Assembly (NCBI GenBank): GCA_905210875.1
Contig: CAJLYN010000115.1
Span: 1-6,884 of the forward strand
Reading direction: 5' to 3'
From: an uncultured Bacteroides sp.
GTDB taxonomy: Bacteria > Bacteroidota > Bacteroidia > Bacteroidales > UBA11471
DNA: 6,884 bases
Part shown: positions 1 to 6,601 of the stretch, one piece after another
Layout: each line of letters opens with the position of its first letter
Position numbering within the stretch: position 1 is the stretch's first letter
Notes under the pieces: generated by a model
What the model saw: only the letters and a program-made list of their open reading frames with translations
Database searches by the model: none
What the model was told of the DNA's origin: nothing
Position numbers and translations under genes: made by a program

Positions 1-42
1 TGACCACAGGCAGCAGCCATACCCCTGAAACCATACATTAAT

Positions 43-73
43 CCCGGCCGGAAGCCCCATACTCCCGGCCGGG
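43..73. repeat. GC-rich inverted repeat upstream of lysS
   Basis: CCCGGCCGG at 43-51 is the exact reverse complement of CCGGCCGGG at 65-73. This gives a 9-bp all-GC stem with a 13-base loop, ending 18 bases before the lysS start codon. No T run follows it on the + strand (the next bases are A-rich), so it is not a standard intrinsic terminator for rightward transcription. It could be a leader hairpin in the lysS message or the end structure of an upstream gene outside the window. Each arm is itself nearly palindromic (CCGGCCGG), so a protein-binding site is also possible. Bases 1-91 otherwise show no convincing gene and no TTTG or TAnnTTTG promoter element. Confidence 0.5.
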
Positions 74-91
74 TCAGAAAATAAAAAGCCA

Positions 92-1819
92 ATGAACATA
101 CTCGAACTGAGCGAACAAGAAATCATTCGTCGCAACAGCCTCGACGAGATGCGGAAACTGGGCATCGAACCCTACCCCGCCGCCGAGTATCCCGTAAACG
201 CCTATACCGACGAAATCAAAGAATCCTTCTCCGACGAAGCTCCCCAACGGGAAGTTTCGGTAGCCGGCCGCATCATGAGCCGCCGCATCATGGGCAAAGC
301 CTCCTTTATCGAGCTCAAAGACTCGAAAGGCCGCATACAAGTCTACATCTCCCGCGACGACCTCTGCCCCGGAGAAGACAAGGAACTCTACAACACCGTA
401 TTCAAGAAACTTCTCGACATCGGCGACTTCATCGGCATCAAGGGCTTTGTGTTCCGCACCCAGATGGGCGAAATCACCATTCACGCCCAGGAACTCACCG
501 TGCTGGCCAAGTCGCTGCGCCCGCTGCCCATCGTCAAGATCAAAGACGGCGTTGTCTACGACGCCTTTGAAGACCCCGAGCTGCGCTACCGCCAACGCTA
601 CGTCGACCTGGTCGTAAACGAAGGCGTGAAAGAGATATTCATCAAACGCAACCGGGTGTACAACTCCATGCGCGAATTTTTCAACTCGCGCGGCTACATG
701 GAGGTCGAGACCCCCATACTGCAATCGATTCCCGGTGGTGCCGCCGCACGGCCCTTCATCACCCACCACAACGCACTCGACATTCCGCTCTACCTGCGTA
801 TCGCCGACGAGCTTTACCTCAAACGCCTTATCGTGGGCGGATTTGAAGGCGTGTATGAATTCTCCAAGAACTTCCGCAACGAAGGCATGGACCGCACGCA
901 CAACCCCGAGTTCACCTGCATGGAGATATATGTCTCCTACAAGGACTACAACTGGATGATGAACTTCACCGAGCAGATGCTCGAAAAAATCGCCCTCGAC
1001 GTCAACGGCACCACCCAAGTGCAGGTGGGCGACAACCTCATCGACTTCAAGGCTCCCTACAAACGGGTAACCATGACCGATGCCATCAAGGAATTTACCG
1101 GCATCGACATCACCGGCATGAACGAAGAACAACTGCGCGACGTATGCCGCCAGCTCGGTATCGAAATCGACGACACCATGGGCAAAGGCAAACTCATCGA
1201 CGAGATATTCGGCGAGAAATGCGAAGGCAGCTTCATACAGCCCACCTTCATCACCGACTACCCCATCGAGATGTCGCCCCTCACCAAGCGCCACCGCAAC
1301 AACCCCGAGCTGACCGAACGCTTCGAACTGATGGTCAACGGAAAAGAGTTGTGCAACGCCTACTCCGAACTCAACGACCCCATCGACCAGCGCTACCGCT
1401 TCGAAGAGCAGTTGCGACTCTCCGAGAAAGGTGATGACGAAGCGATGTTCATCGACAACGACTTCATACGCGCACTCGAATACGGCATGCCGCCCACCTC
1501 GGGTATGGGCATCGGCATGGACCGCCTCGTCATGCTCATGACCGGACAGTCGACCATTCAGGAAGTACTCTTCTTCCCGCAGATGCGTCCCGAAAAAACC
1601 CAAAAGAAAGACCCCGAAAGCGCATACGTAGGCATCGGCGTTCCCAAAGAGTGGGTTCCCGCCATACAGAAAGCCGGCTACCTCACCCTTGAAGCTCTGA
1701 GCAGCGCCAACCCCAACAAGTTGCAGCAAGACTTGTGCGGGCTCAACAAGAAGTACAAACTAGAACTGACCAACCCTACGGCCGAAGAGGTAAGAACCTG
1801 GGTCGAAAAAGCCCGATAG
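92..1819 (+). CDS. lysS: Lysyl-tRNA synthetase, class II, with C-terminal extension
   Basis: This cytoplasmic enzyme charges tRNA-Lys with lysine using ATP. The 575-residue product has the class II lysine enzyme layout. An N-terminal OB-fold anticodon-binding domain lies at roughly residues 50-150 (VSVAGRIMSRRIMGKASFIEL). The catalytic core has motif 1 around 196-208 (ending EVETP), motif 2 beginning FRNEGMDRTHNPEF at 261, and motif 3 GMGIGMDRL at 471-479 with the ATP-binding arginine R478. The E. coli enzyme is about 505 residues. Here about 70 more residues (505-575) follow the core and look like a small helical, helix-hairpin-helix-type domain (GVPKEWVPAIQKAGYLTLEAL), which I recall from Bacteroides LysS. 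The ATG at 92 gives the expected N-terminus; no clear Shine-Dalgarno sequence precedes it. gpsA follows 37 bases after the stop, suggesting one transcript. No promoter is visible in the 91 bases upstream. Confidence 0.97.
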   Translation: MNILELSEQEIIRRNSLDEMRKLGIEPYPAAEYPVNAYTDEIKESFSDEAPQREVSVAGRIMSRRIMGKASFIELKDSKGRIQVYISRDDLCPGEDKELYNTVFKKLLDIGDFIGIKGFVFRTQMGEITIHAQELTVLAKSLRPLPIVKIKDGVVYDAFEDPELRYRQRYVDLVVNEGVKEIFIKRNRVYNSMREFFNSRGYMEVETPILQSIPGGAAARPFITHHNALDIPLYLRIADELYLKRLIVGGFEGVYEFSKNFRNEGMDRTHNPEFTCMEIYVSYKDYNWMMNFTEQMLEKIALDVNGTTQVQVGDNLIDFKAPYKRVTMTDAIKEFTGIDITGMNEEQLRDVCRQLGIEIDDTMGKGKLIDEIFGEKCEGSFIQPTFITDYPIEMSPLTKRHRNNPELTERFELMVNGKELCNAYSELNDPIDQRYRFEEQLRLSEKGDDEAMFIDNDFIRALEYGMPPTSGMGIGMDRLVMLMTGQSTIQEVLFFPQMRPEKTQKKDPESAYVGIGVPKEWVPAIQKAGYLTLEALSSANPNKLQQDLCGLNKKYKLELTNPTAEEVRTWVEKAR

Positions 1820-1843
1820 CGAAAAAAACATCTAAAATCAGAG

Positions 1844-1849
1844 AGGAGG
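1844..1849 (+). promoter_or_regulatory. Shine-Dalgarno site of gpsA
   Basis: AGGAGG sits 7 bases before the ATG at 1857, inside GAGAGGAGGAACAACG. It is a full anti-Shine-Dalgarno match at good spacing and fixes the gpsA start. Strong sites like this are uncommon in Bacteroidota, where initiation often relies on AT-rich unstructured leaders. Confidence 0.75.
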
Positions 1850-1856
1850 AACAACG

Positions 1857-2854
1857 ATGAATCTCCCGGGAAAAGTGGCCATCATCGGAGGCGGCACATG
1901 GGCTACCGCCATCGCAAAGCTCGTCTTGTGCAATGCCGACTCCATCAACTGGTACATACGCAACGAAGACACCATCGAGGAGTTTATCCGCTCGGGGCGC
2001 AACCCGATGTACCTGTCGAGCGTGAAATTTGAAATCAGCCGCATCGGATTCTCGGCCGACATCAACAATGTCGCCAAAGAGTCGGATACGCTCATTCTGG
2101 TCACGCCCTCGCCCTACATCAAGTCTCAGCTCAAAAAGCTGAAAAGCAAGGCCCTGCAAGACAAGTTCATCATCTCGGCCATCAAAGGCATCGTACCCGA
2201 CGAGAATCTGGTCATTACAGAATATCTGAAACGATACTTCAAAGTTCCCGGCGACAGGCTGGCATCGTGTCGGGGCCGTGTCACGCCGAGGAGGTAGCCC
2301 TCGAACGGCTCTCCTACCTCACCATAGGCTGCCCCGACCTGCGCAACGCCCAGATGGCTGCCGACCTGCTGCGTACCCCGTTCATGCGCACCACCACGTC
2401 GACCGACGTCGAAGGTATAGAATATGCTGCCGTGCTGAAAAACGTCTACGCCATCGCAGCCGGTATATGCAACGGCATGAAATACGGCGATAACCTGCAA
2501 GCCGTGTTGGTGTCAAACGCCATACAAGAGTTGCAACGGTTTGTCAACGTGGCCAACCCCATGCCCCGCAACATCTGCGAGCCGGCCTACTTGGGCGACC
2601 TGCTGGTAACGGCCTATTCCAGTTTCAGCCGCAACTTCCTCTTCGGCACAATGATAGGAAAAGGCTACTCGGTAAAGGCAGCTCAGACCGAAATGGAGAT
2701 GATAGCCGAAGGCTATTACGGCACCAAGTGCATTACTGAAATCAATGAAAAGCTGCAAGTGGAAATGCCGATTCTGAATGCTGTGTACAACATACTTTAC
2801 AAACGCAAGTCCATTCCCTGTGAACTGCGCCAACTGGCTGATAGGCTGCATTGA
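1857..2854 (+). pseudogene. gpsA: Glycerol-3-phosphate dehydrogenase [NAD(P)+], interrupted by a one-base frameshift
   Basis: The intact enzyme reduces dihydroxyacetone phosphate to sn-glycerol 3-phosphate in the cytoplasm, supplying the backbone for phospholipids. Bases 1857-2261 encode residues 1-135 with the nucleotide-binding loop GGGTWATA (11-18), the segment [11 protein letters not shown] and [12 protein letters not shown]. From 2264 the homology continues in another frame as [20 protein letters not shown], then the catalytic-lysine segment ([15 protein letters not shown]195 in the joined protein), then the C-terminal half ending [14 protein letters not shown]. Restoring one base at 2262-2264 (GGCATC read as GGCCATC) gives a 332-residue protein, the normal family length. 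As written, frame one stops at 2297 after adding unrelated residues. No slippery heptamer is visible, so programmed frameshifting is unlikely. Both halves are otherwise undecayed, pointing to a sequencing or assembly error or a very recent mutation. It lies 37 bases downstream of lysS. Confidence 0.93.
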
Positions 2855-2868
2855 CCTCATACCGATAC

Positions 2869-2914
2869 AAAAGAGTGAGGGGCGCTCCCATACGGGCACG
2901 CCCCTCACTCTTTT
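2869..2914. terminator. Bidirectional intrinsic terminator between gpsA and slyD
   Basis: AAAAGAGTGAGGGGCG at 2869-2884 and CGCCCCTCACTCTTTT at 2899-2914 are perfect 16-base reverse complements around a 14-base loop. The loop may pair further, CCC with GGG. A T run (2911-2915) follows on the + strand, and the A run at 2869-2872 becomes a T run for leftward transcripts. The hairpin lies 14 bases past the gpsA stop and 17 bases past the slyD stop, so it can end both convergent transcripts. Confidence 0.92.
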
Positions 2915-2931
2915 TGCAGGAACAAATGTCA

Positions 2932-3498
2932 TCAATGGCAACAGCCACCACCACAGCCATCGTGGTCGTGGTCGTGATCGCCACAACCACCACCGCAACT
3001 GTCGCAACCACAACCGCAGGAATGCACGGGGTTAAGCTCTTCGGGCGTAGCAGGACGCACCGTCTTGACCGTACCCACAAAGTGAAGGTTCTCACCGGCA
3101 AGCGGGTGGTTGAAGTCCATTACCACAATATCTTCTTTCACGTCGAGTACCGAACCATTGAGGCGGTTGCCACTGGCATCCATCATGGGCACGGTATTGC
3201 CTGGGAAAATATATTCGTCGTCGAATTTACCATCGACCTCAAACATTTTTTTGTCGAGTTCAAGCACATGGTCTTCATCACGTTCGCCATAAGCGTCGTT
3301 ACAGGGAATCACAAAATCGAAAGTGTCGCCCACCTTCAAGTCCATGATTTTAGCCTCGAACGAGGGAAGCATCTGCTCCACTCCGCAGACAAAACGCAGG
3401 GGAGAATCTTCCGAAGTTTCCTCCATCAGTTCGTTTTCGGGACCAACAAAAAGTTTATACGTCAATTCGACAAATTGTCCGGGTTTGATTGTTTCCAT
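2932..3498 (-). CDS. slyD: FKBP-type peptidyl-prolyl cis-trans isomerase, SlyD-like, with Cys/His metal-binding tail
   Basis: SlyD proteins catalyse proline cis-trans isomerisation, act as folding chaperones, and in E. coli bind nickel for hydrogenase maturation. The 188-residue product is close to the E. coli length of about 196. The FKBP fold is split in the SlyD manner. An N-terminal part runs to AYGERD (69-74), followed by the insert-in-flap chaperone region (about 75-126). The fold closes with MDFNHPLAGENLHFVGTV (127-144), which matches the conserved NHPLAG return strand. Residues 159-188 form a tail of mainly Cys, Gly, Asp and His with 8 Cys and 5 His, including a DHDHDHD run and ending GCCH. 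There is no signal peptide, so it is cytoplasmic. It is transcribed alone, divergent from the pseudouridine synthase and convergent with gpsA. No Shine-Dalgarno sequence precedes the ATG; the leader is AT-rich. Nickel is inferred from the family; the actual metal is unknown. Confidence 0.93.
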   Translation of the reverse strand: METIKPGQFVELTYKLFVGPENELMEETSEDSPLRFVCGVEQMLPSFEAKIMDLKVGDTFDFVIPCNDAYGERDEDHVLELDKKMFEVDGKFDDEYIFPGNTVPMMDASGNRLNGSVLDVKEDIVVMDFNHPLAGENLHFVGTVKTVRPATPEELNPVHSCGCGCDSCGGGCGDHDHDHDGCGGGCCH

Positions 3499-3540
3499 AT
3501 AATAAATATGTTATTAAATAAGTATTCACGGTATTTCCCG

Positions 3541-3548
3541 CAAAGGTA
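3541..3548 (-). promoter_or_regulatory. Bacteroidota -7 promoter element for slyD
   Basis: Read on the - strand, this is TACCTTTG, an exact match to the Bacteroidota sigma consensus TAnnTTTG. It lies about 43 bases before the slyD ATG, implying a short 5' leader of roughly 35 bases. No clear TTTG -33 box is found 19-21 bases upstream, so the assignment rests on the -7 element and its position. Confidence 0.65.
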
Positions 3549-3619
3549 CGAAAGGTTTTCCAGATTCCTGGCGTCGGACTCAAAAATTACCTTATATTAA
3601 AGATGTAAAGTCACAGAAA

Positions 3620-3650
3620 GAACAAAATCATAACGAATGTGTTATTGTTC
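3620..3650. repeat. Imperfect inverted repeat in the divergent spacer
   Basis: GAACAA (3620-3625) pairs with TTGTTC (3645-3650), and TAAC (3631-3634) pairs with GTTA (3641-3644). A 5-base bulge lies on the left and a 6-base loop in the middle. It sits about 20 bases upstream of the putative -33 box of the rightward promoter. It could be an operator for the divergent genes, but in AT-rich sequence such pairing may arise by chance. Confidence 0.25.
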
Positions 3651-3670
3651 AAGAAAAACAAATCAAAACC

Positions 3671-3700
3671 TTTGTATTAAAAAAAATATTTGCATCTTTG
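3671..3700 (+). promoter_or_regulatory. Putative Bacteroidota promoter for the pseudouridine synthase-asnS unit
   Basis: TTTG at 3671-3674 fits the -33 box, and CATCTTTG at 3693-3700 fits the -7 consensus TAnnTTTG with one mismatch. The spacer is 18 bases, near the usual 19-21. Transcription would begin around 3705, leaving a leader of about 65 bases before the ATG at 3773. No competing promoter is seen between the two genes of the unit. Confidence 0.6.
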
Positions 3701-3729
3701 CAGTCAAAAGATTGTTAACAACCACGACT

Positions 3730-3741
3730 GTCCGCGAGGAC
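3730..3741 (+). other. Small GNRA-type hairpin in the 5' leader
   Basis: GTCC (3730-3733), GCGA (3734-3737) and GGAC (3738-3741) would form a 4-bp RNA stem closed by a GNRA-class tetraloop, inside the predicted leader of the pseudouridine synthase message. The stem is short and does not extend, so a functional role is only a possibility. Confidence 0.25.
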
Positions 3742-3772
3742 CGCATATATCATTTACAGAATTAACTCAATT

Positions 3773-5074
3773 ATGGAAAAAGAACAAAAACCCCGCCGTC
3801 CCCGTATTGGAGAGGCAAAAGGGGCCGCTTACCGTGAAGGAAACAGCGAAAAGTACGAAAAGGTAAATTACTCTCGTCGCAACGATTCGGACTACAACTA
3901 CAACAATCGACGTCCTTACAACAACGAAAACCGCAACTACAACCGTCGGAACGACAGTTATGGCAGTAGCAACTACAACTACAATCGCAGTAACTACAAC
4001 AGCGACAATTCCCGTCCGGCCGAAGACAACTTCAACCGCTACGGCGACTACAGCCACAACCGCAACTACGGAGAGCGCCAAGAAAATAACTATAATCGTA
4101 GCAACTACAATACAGGAGGCTACAACCGCAACAACTACAACAACCGCCGACCCTACCGACAAAACAACGAAACGGCCGAAGAGCCCAACTTCAATACCGT
4201 AGGCGAAAACAACCGTTCCTACCGACAGAACAACCGCAGCGGATACAACAAGCCCTACGACGGCAACACACAACGTCGGCCGTTCGGCAACAACCGTAAA
4301 CAACGCCCGGTCATGCCCCGCCGCGTCGTTTACGACGAGAGTACCATAGACCCCAACGAACCGATACGCCTCAACAAATTCCTGGCCAATGCCGGCGTAT
4401 GCTCGCGCCGCGAAGCCGACGAATTCATACAAAAGGGCGAAATAAAGGTCAACGGCGAAGTCATTACCGAGCTGGGCACCAAAATCACCCGCAACGATGT
4501 GGTAACCCACAACGACAAGGTGGTCCTGCCCGAACACAAAATCTATGTGCTGCTCAACAAGCCCAAAGACTGCGTTACCACCTCGGATGACCCCCAAGGA
4601 CGCCTCACCGTCATGGACATCGTGCGTAACGCCTGCACCGAGCGCATCTATCCCGTAGGACGTCTCGACCGCAACACCACCGGCGTGCTGCTGCTCACCA
4701 ACGATGGCGACCTTGCCTCGAAACTGACACACCCCAAATACATCAAGAAGAAAATATATCACGTATGGCTCGACCGCGACGTCAACGAAGAAGACATGCA
4801 ACGCATTGCCGACGGCATAGAACTTGAAGACGGTCCCATACACGCCGACGCCATCAGCTACGCCACCGACACCGACAAAAACCAGGTGGGCATAGAGATA
4901 CACTCGGGCCGCAACCGTGTCGTGCGCCGCATCTTCGAGTCGCTGGGCTACCGCGTCGTCAAGCTCGACCGTGTATACTTTGCCGGCCTCACCAAGAAGA
5001 ACCTCCCGCGCGGACGCTGGCGCTACCTCACCCAACAGGAGGTAAACTTCTTGAAAATGGGCTCTTTTGAATAA
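3773..5074 (+). CDS. RluB/RsuA-family pseudouridine synthase with Asn/Tyr/Arg-rich N-terminal domain
   Basis: The enzyme converts a specific uridine to pseudouridine in RNA; RluB modifies the peptidyl-transferase region of 23S rRNA, but the target here is inferred from the family. In the 433-residue product, an S4 RNA-binding domain begins at residue 198 (IRLNKFLANAGVCSRREADE). The catalytic domain follows, with GRLDRNTTG at 296-304 carrying the catalytic aspartate D299, then LTHPKYIKKKIYHV and the C-terminal GRNRVVRRIFESLGYRVVKL. Ahead of this lies a low-complexity segment. Residues 31-180 contain 43 Asn, 24 Arg and 20 Tyr (58% together) and almost no aliphatic residues, with recurring RSNYN, NNRRPY and RRNDS units. 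It is probably disordered. I recall shorter low-complexity N-termini in other Bacteroidota homologues, so it is probably native. The frame stays open throughout and the start has promoter support. asnS follows after 43 bases. Confidence 0.93.
   Translation: MEKEQKPRRPRIGEAKGAAYREGNSEKYEKVNYSRRNDSDYNYNNRRPYNNENRNYNRRNDSYGSSNYNYNRSNYNSDNSRPAEDNFNRYGDYSHNRNYGERQENNYNRSNYNTGGYNRNNYNNRRPYRQNNETAEEPNFNTVGENNRSYRQNNRSGYNKPYDGNTQRRPFGNNRKQRPVMPRRVVYDESTIDPNEPIRLNKFLANAGVCSRREADEFIQKGEIKVNGEVITELGTKITRNDVVTHNDKVVLPEHKIYVLLNKPKDCVTTSDDPQGRLTVMDIVRNACTERIYPVGRLDRNTTGVLLLTNDGDLASKLTHPKYIKKKIYHVWLDRDVNEEDMQRIADGIELEDGPIHADAISYATDTDKNQVGIEIHSGRNRVVRRIFESLGYRVVKLDRVYFAGLTKKNLPRGRWRYLTQQEVNFLKMGSFE
3863..4312 (+). 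repeat. AAC/TAC-rich degenerate repeat tract encoding the disordered domain
   Basis: This stretch encodes residues 31-180 of the pseudouridine synthase and is dominated by AACTAC, AACAAC and CGTAAC/CGCAAC units. Protein repeats recur at separate sites: NNRRPY at residues 44-49 and 123-128, RSNYN at 72-76 and 109-113, and RRNDS at 35-39 and 58-62. Spacing is irregular and codons vary between copies (AAC/AAT, CGT/CGC/CGA/CGG). It looks like an old, protein-selected repeat rather than a fresh tandem expansion. Confidence 0.7.
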
Positions 5075-5101
5075 TTTACAGACAAAAATCAAACAAGAAT
5101 A

Positions 5102-5110
5102 AGAGAGGAA
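5102..5110 (+). promoter_or_regulatory. Shine-Dalgarno-like site of asnS
   Basis: AGAGAGGAA lies 7 bases before the ATG at 5118 and offers an AGAGG-type match. Its context (GAGAGGAACAA) closely resembles the site before gpsA (GAGAGGAGGAACAA). The two downstream operon genes therefore share a leader style that lysS and slyD lack. Confidence 0.55.
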
Positions 5111-5117
5111 CAATCAC

Positions 5118-6524
5118 ATGGAAACGCTTAAACGCACCCGCATTGCCGACCTGTTCCGCACCCAACCCATAGGCACGACCGTCATGGTGAAAGGCTGGGT
5201 ACGCACTCGCCGGGGCAACAAACAAGTAGGATTTATCGCCTTGAACGACGGCTCCACCATAAAAAACCTGCAAATCGTCGTAGACCTTGAAAAGTTCGAC
5301 GAAGAGACCCTGAAACTCATCACCACCGGAGCCTGCATCTGCGCCACCGGCCGACTGGTCGAGTCACAAGGCAAAGGACAGAGTGCCGAAGTACAGGCCG
5401 AAACACTCGAAGTGTACGGCACCGCCGACCCGCAGACCTATCCGCTTCAAAAGAAAGGACACACCATGGAGTTCTTGCGCGAGATAGCCCACCTGCGTCC
5501 CCGCACCAACACGTTCGGAGCCATATTCCGCATGCGGCACCAGATGGCCTACGCCATACACACCTTCTTCCACCAGAAGGGATTCTGCTACTTCCACACC
5601 CCCATCATCACGGCATCAGACTGCGAAGGGGCCGGACAGATGTTCCAGGTAACCACCAAGAACCTCTACAACTTGAAGAAAGACGAGAACGGCGCCATCA
5701 TCTACGACGACGACTTCTTCGGCAAGCAGACCAGCCTCACCGTTTCGGGCCAACTCGAAGGTGAGCTCGGCGCCACAGCGCTGGGTGCCATCTACACCTT
5801 CGGTCCCACATTCCGTGCCGAGAACTCCAACACCCCGCGGCACCTGGCCGAATTCTGGATGATAGAGCCCGAAGTAGCCTTTGCCGACCTCGAAGAGTTG
5901 ATGGACCTCGAAGAGGAATTCATCAAATACTGTGTCAAGTGGGCCCTCGACAACTGCCAAGACGACCTGCAATTCCTCAACGACATGTTCGACAAAGGTC
6001 TTATCGAACGCTTGCAAAAGGTGGTAGAGACCGAATTTGTGCGCCTACCCTACACCGACGGCATCAAGATACTCGAAGAGGCCATCGCCAAAGGACACCA
6101 ATTTGAATTCCCCGTATACTGGGGCTGCGACCTCGCCAGCGAACACGAACGCTACCTCGTAGAGGAACACTTCAAGAAACCGGTCATCATGATCAACTAC
6201 CCCAAAGAGATAAAAGCCTTCTACATGAAACAGAACGAAGACGGAAAGACCGTACAGGGTACCGACGTTCTATTCCCGCAGATAGGCGAAATCATCGGTG
6301 GCAGCGTGCGTGAAGAGAGCTACGACAAACTGATGGCCCGCATCGAGGAGTTGAATATACCCATGAAAGACATGTGGTGGTATCTCGATACCCGCAAATA
6401 CGGAACCTGCCCGCACGCCGGCTTCGGACTGGGATTTGAACGCCTCATGCTCTTCGTTACCGGTATGTCCAACATCCGCGACGTGATACCTTTCCCCCGC
6501 ACTCCCAAGAATGCCGAATTCTAA
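5118..6524 (+). CDS. asnS: Asparaginyl-tRNA synthetase, class IIb
   Basis: This cytoplasmic enzyme attaches asparagine to tRNA-Asn with ATP. The 468-residue product is typical for bacterial AsnS (about 466). An OB-fold anticodon-binding domain occupies roughly residues 15-115 ([21 protein letters not shown]). The class II core follows: motif 1 around [18 protein letters not shown], motif 2 [19 protein letters not shown] from residue 232, and motif 3 GLGFERL at 437-443 with R442. The AENSNT segment and the short length favour AsnRS over AspRS, which carries a large GAD insertion that is absent here. The start follows a purine-rich site 43 bases after the pseudouridine synthase stop, consistent with co-transcription, and an intrinsic terminator follows the stop. 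A direct AsnRS implies that charging need not depend on the Asp-tRNA-Asn amidation route. Confidence 0.97.
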   Translation: METLKRTRIADLFRTQPIGTTVMVKGWVRTRRGNKQVGFIALNDGSTIKNLQIVVDLEKFDEETLKLITTGACICATGRLVESQGKGQSAEVQAETLEVYGTADPQTYPLQKKGHTMEFLREIAHLRPRTNTFGAIFRMRHQMAYAIHTFFHQKGFCYFHTPIITASDCEGAGQMFQVTTKNLYNLKKDENGAIIYDDDFFGKQTSLTVSGQLEGELGATALGAIYTFGPTFRAENSNTPRHLAEFWMIEPEVAFADLEELMDLEEEFIKYCVKWALDNCQDDLQFLNDMFDKGLIERLQKVVETEFVRLPYTDGIKILEEAIAKGHQFEFPVYWGCDLASEHERYLVEEHFKKPVIMINYPKEIKAFYMKQNEDGKTVQGTDVLFPQIGEIIGGSVREESYDKLMARIEELNIPMKDMWWYLDTRKYGTCPHAGFGLGFERLMLFVTGMSNIRDVIPFPRTPKNAEF

Positions 6525-6540
6525 ACGGCACTTTCCATAA

Positions 6541-6583
6541 ACAAAGCGTGGCAGCTCTTGCAGGCTGCCACGCTTTGTTTTTT
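6541..6583 (+). terminator. Intrinsic terminator after asnS
   Basis: ACAAAGCGTGGCAGC (6541-6555) and GCTGCCACGCTTTGT (6564-6578) are perfect 15-base reverse complements, extendable by two A-T pairs, around an 8-base loop. A T run (6578-6583) follows. It lies 16 bases past the asnS stop. On the other strand it lies just beyond the stop of the leftward partial gene, so it may help end that transcript too, although the T tract is weaker in that direction. Confidence 0.93.
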
Positions 6584-6601
6584 ATTTACAACTCAATGAA
6601 G

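Noticed and set aside
1..42. Stop codon and tail of an upstream + strand gene (TGA at 1-3)
   Set aside because: Too little sequence is present to show coding in any frame, so no partial gene is called.
74..1729. A 551-codon open frame on the - strand opposite lysS
   Set aside because: It is an antisense shadow of lysS. Its product is rich in Val, Phe, His, Ala and Gly, as expected from complementing GC-rich codons, and matches no family I know, while the + strand carries all lysyl-tRNA synthetase motifs.
2259..2280. Programmed -1 ribosomal frameshifting in gpsA
   Set aside because: No X XXY YYZ heptamer is present (the local bases are CTGGCATCGTG), there is no evident downstream stimulatory structure, and gpsA is not known for recoding.
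2267..2854. A separate gene starting at GTG 2267
   Set aside because: It is the C-terminal half of gpsA beyond the frameshift. It has no Shine-Dalgarno site and lacks the nucleotide-binding domain, so it is not an independent gene.
2851..3600. A 249-codon open frame on the + strand across slyD
   Set aside because: It runs through the terminator hairpin and is antisense to slyD. Its Thr/Val-rich start is the complement of the Cys/His-Gly tail codons.
3863..4312. CRISPR array or tandem-repeat satellite suggested by recurrent AACTAC/CAACCG units
   Set aside because: There are no equal-length repeats with unique spacers. The units are codon-periodic, vary in synonymous positions, and lie in frame within a coding sequence.
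3767..5113. A 448-codon open frame on the - strand opposite the pseudouridine synthase
   Set aside because: It has long Val/Ala runs that mirror AAC, TAC and CGC codons of the sense gene. No domain is recognisable, and the sense strand has an S4 domain and a catalytic motif.
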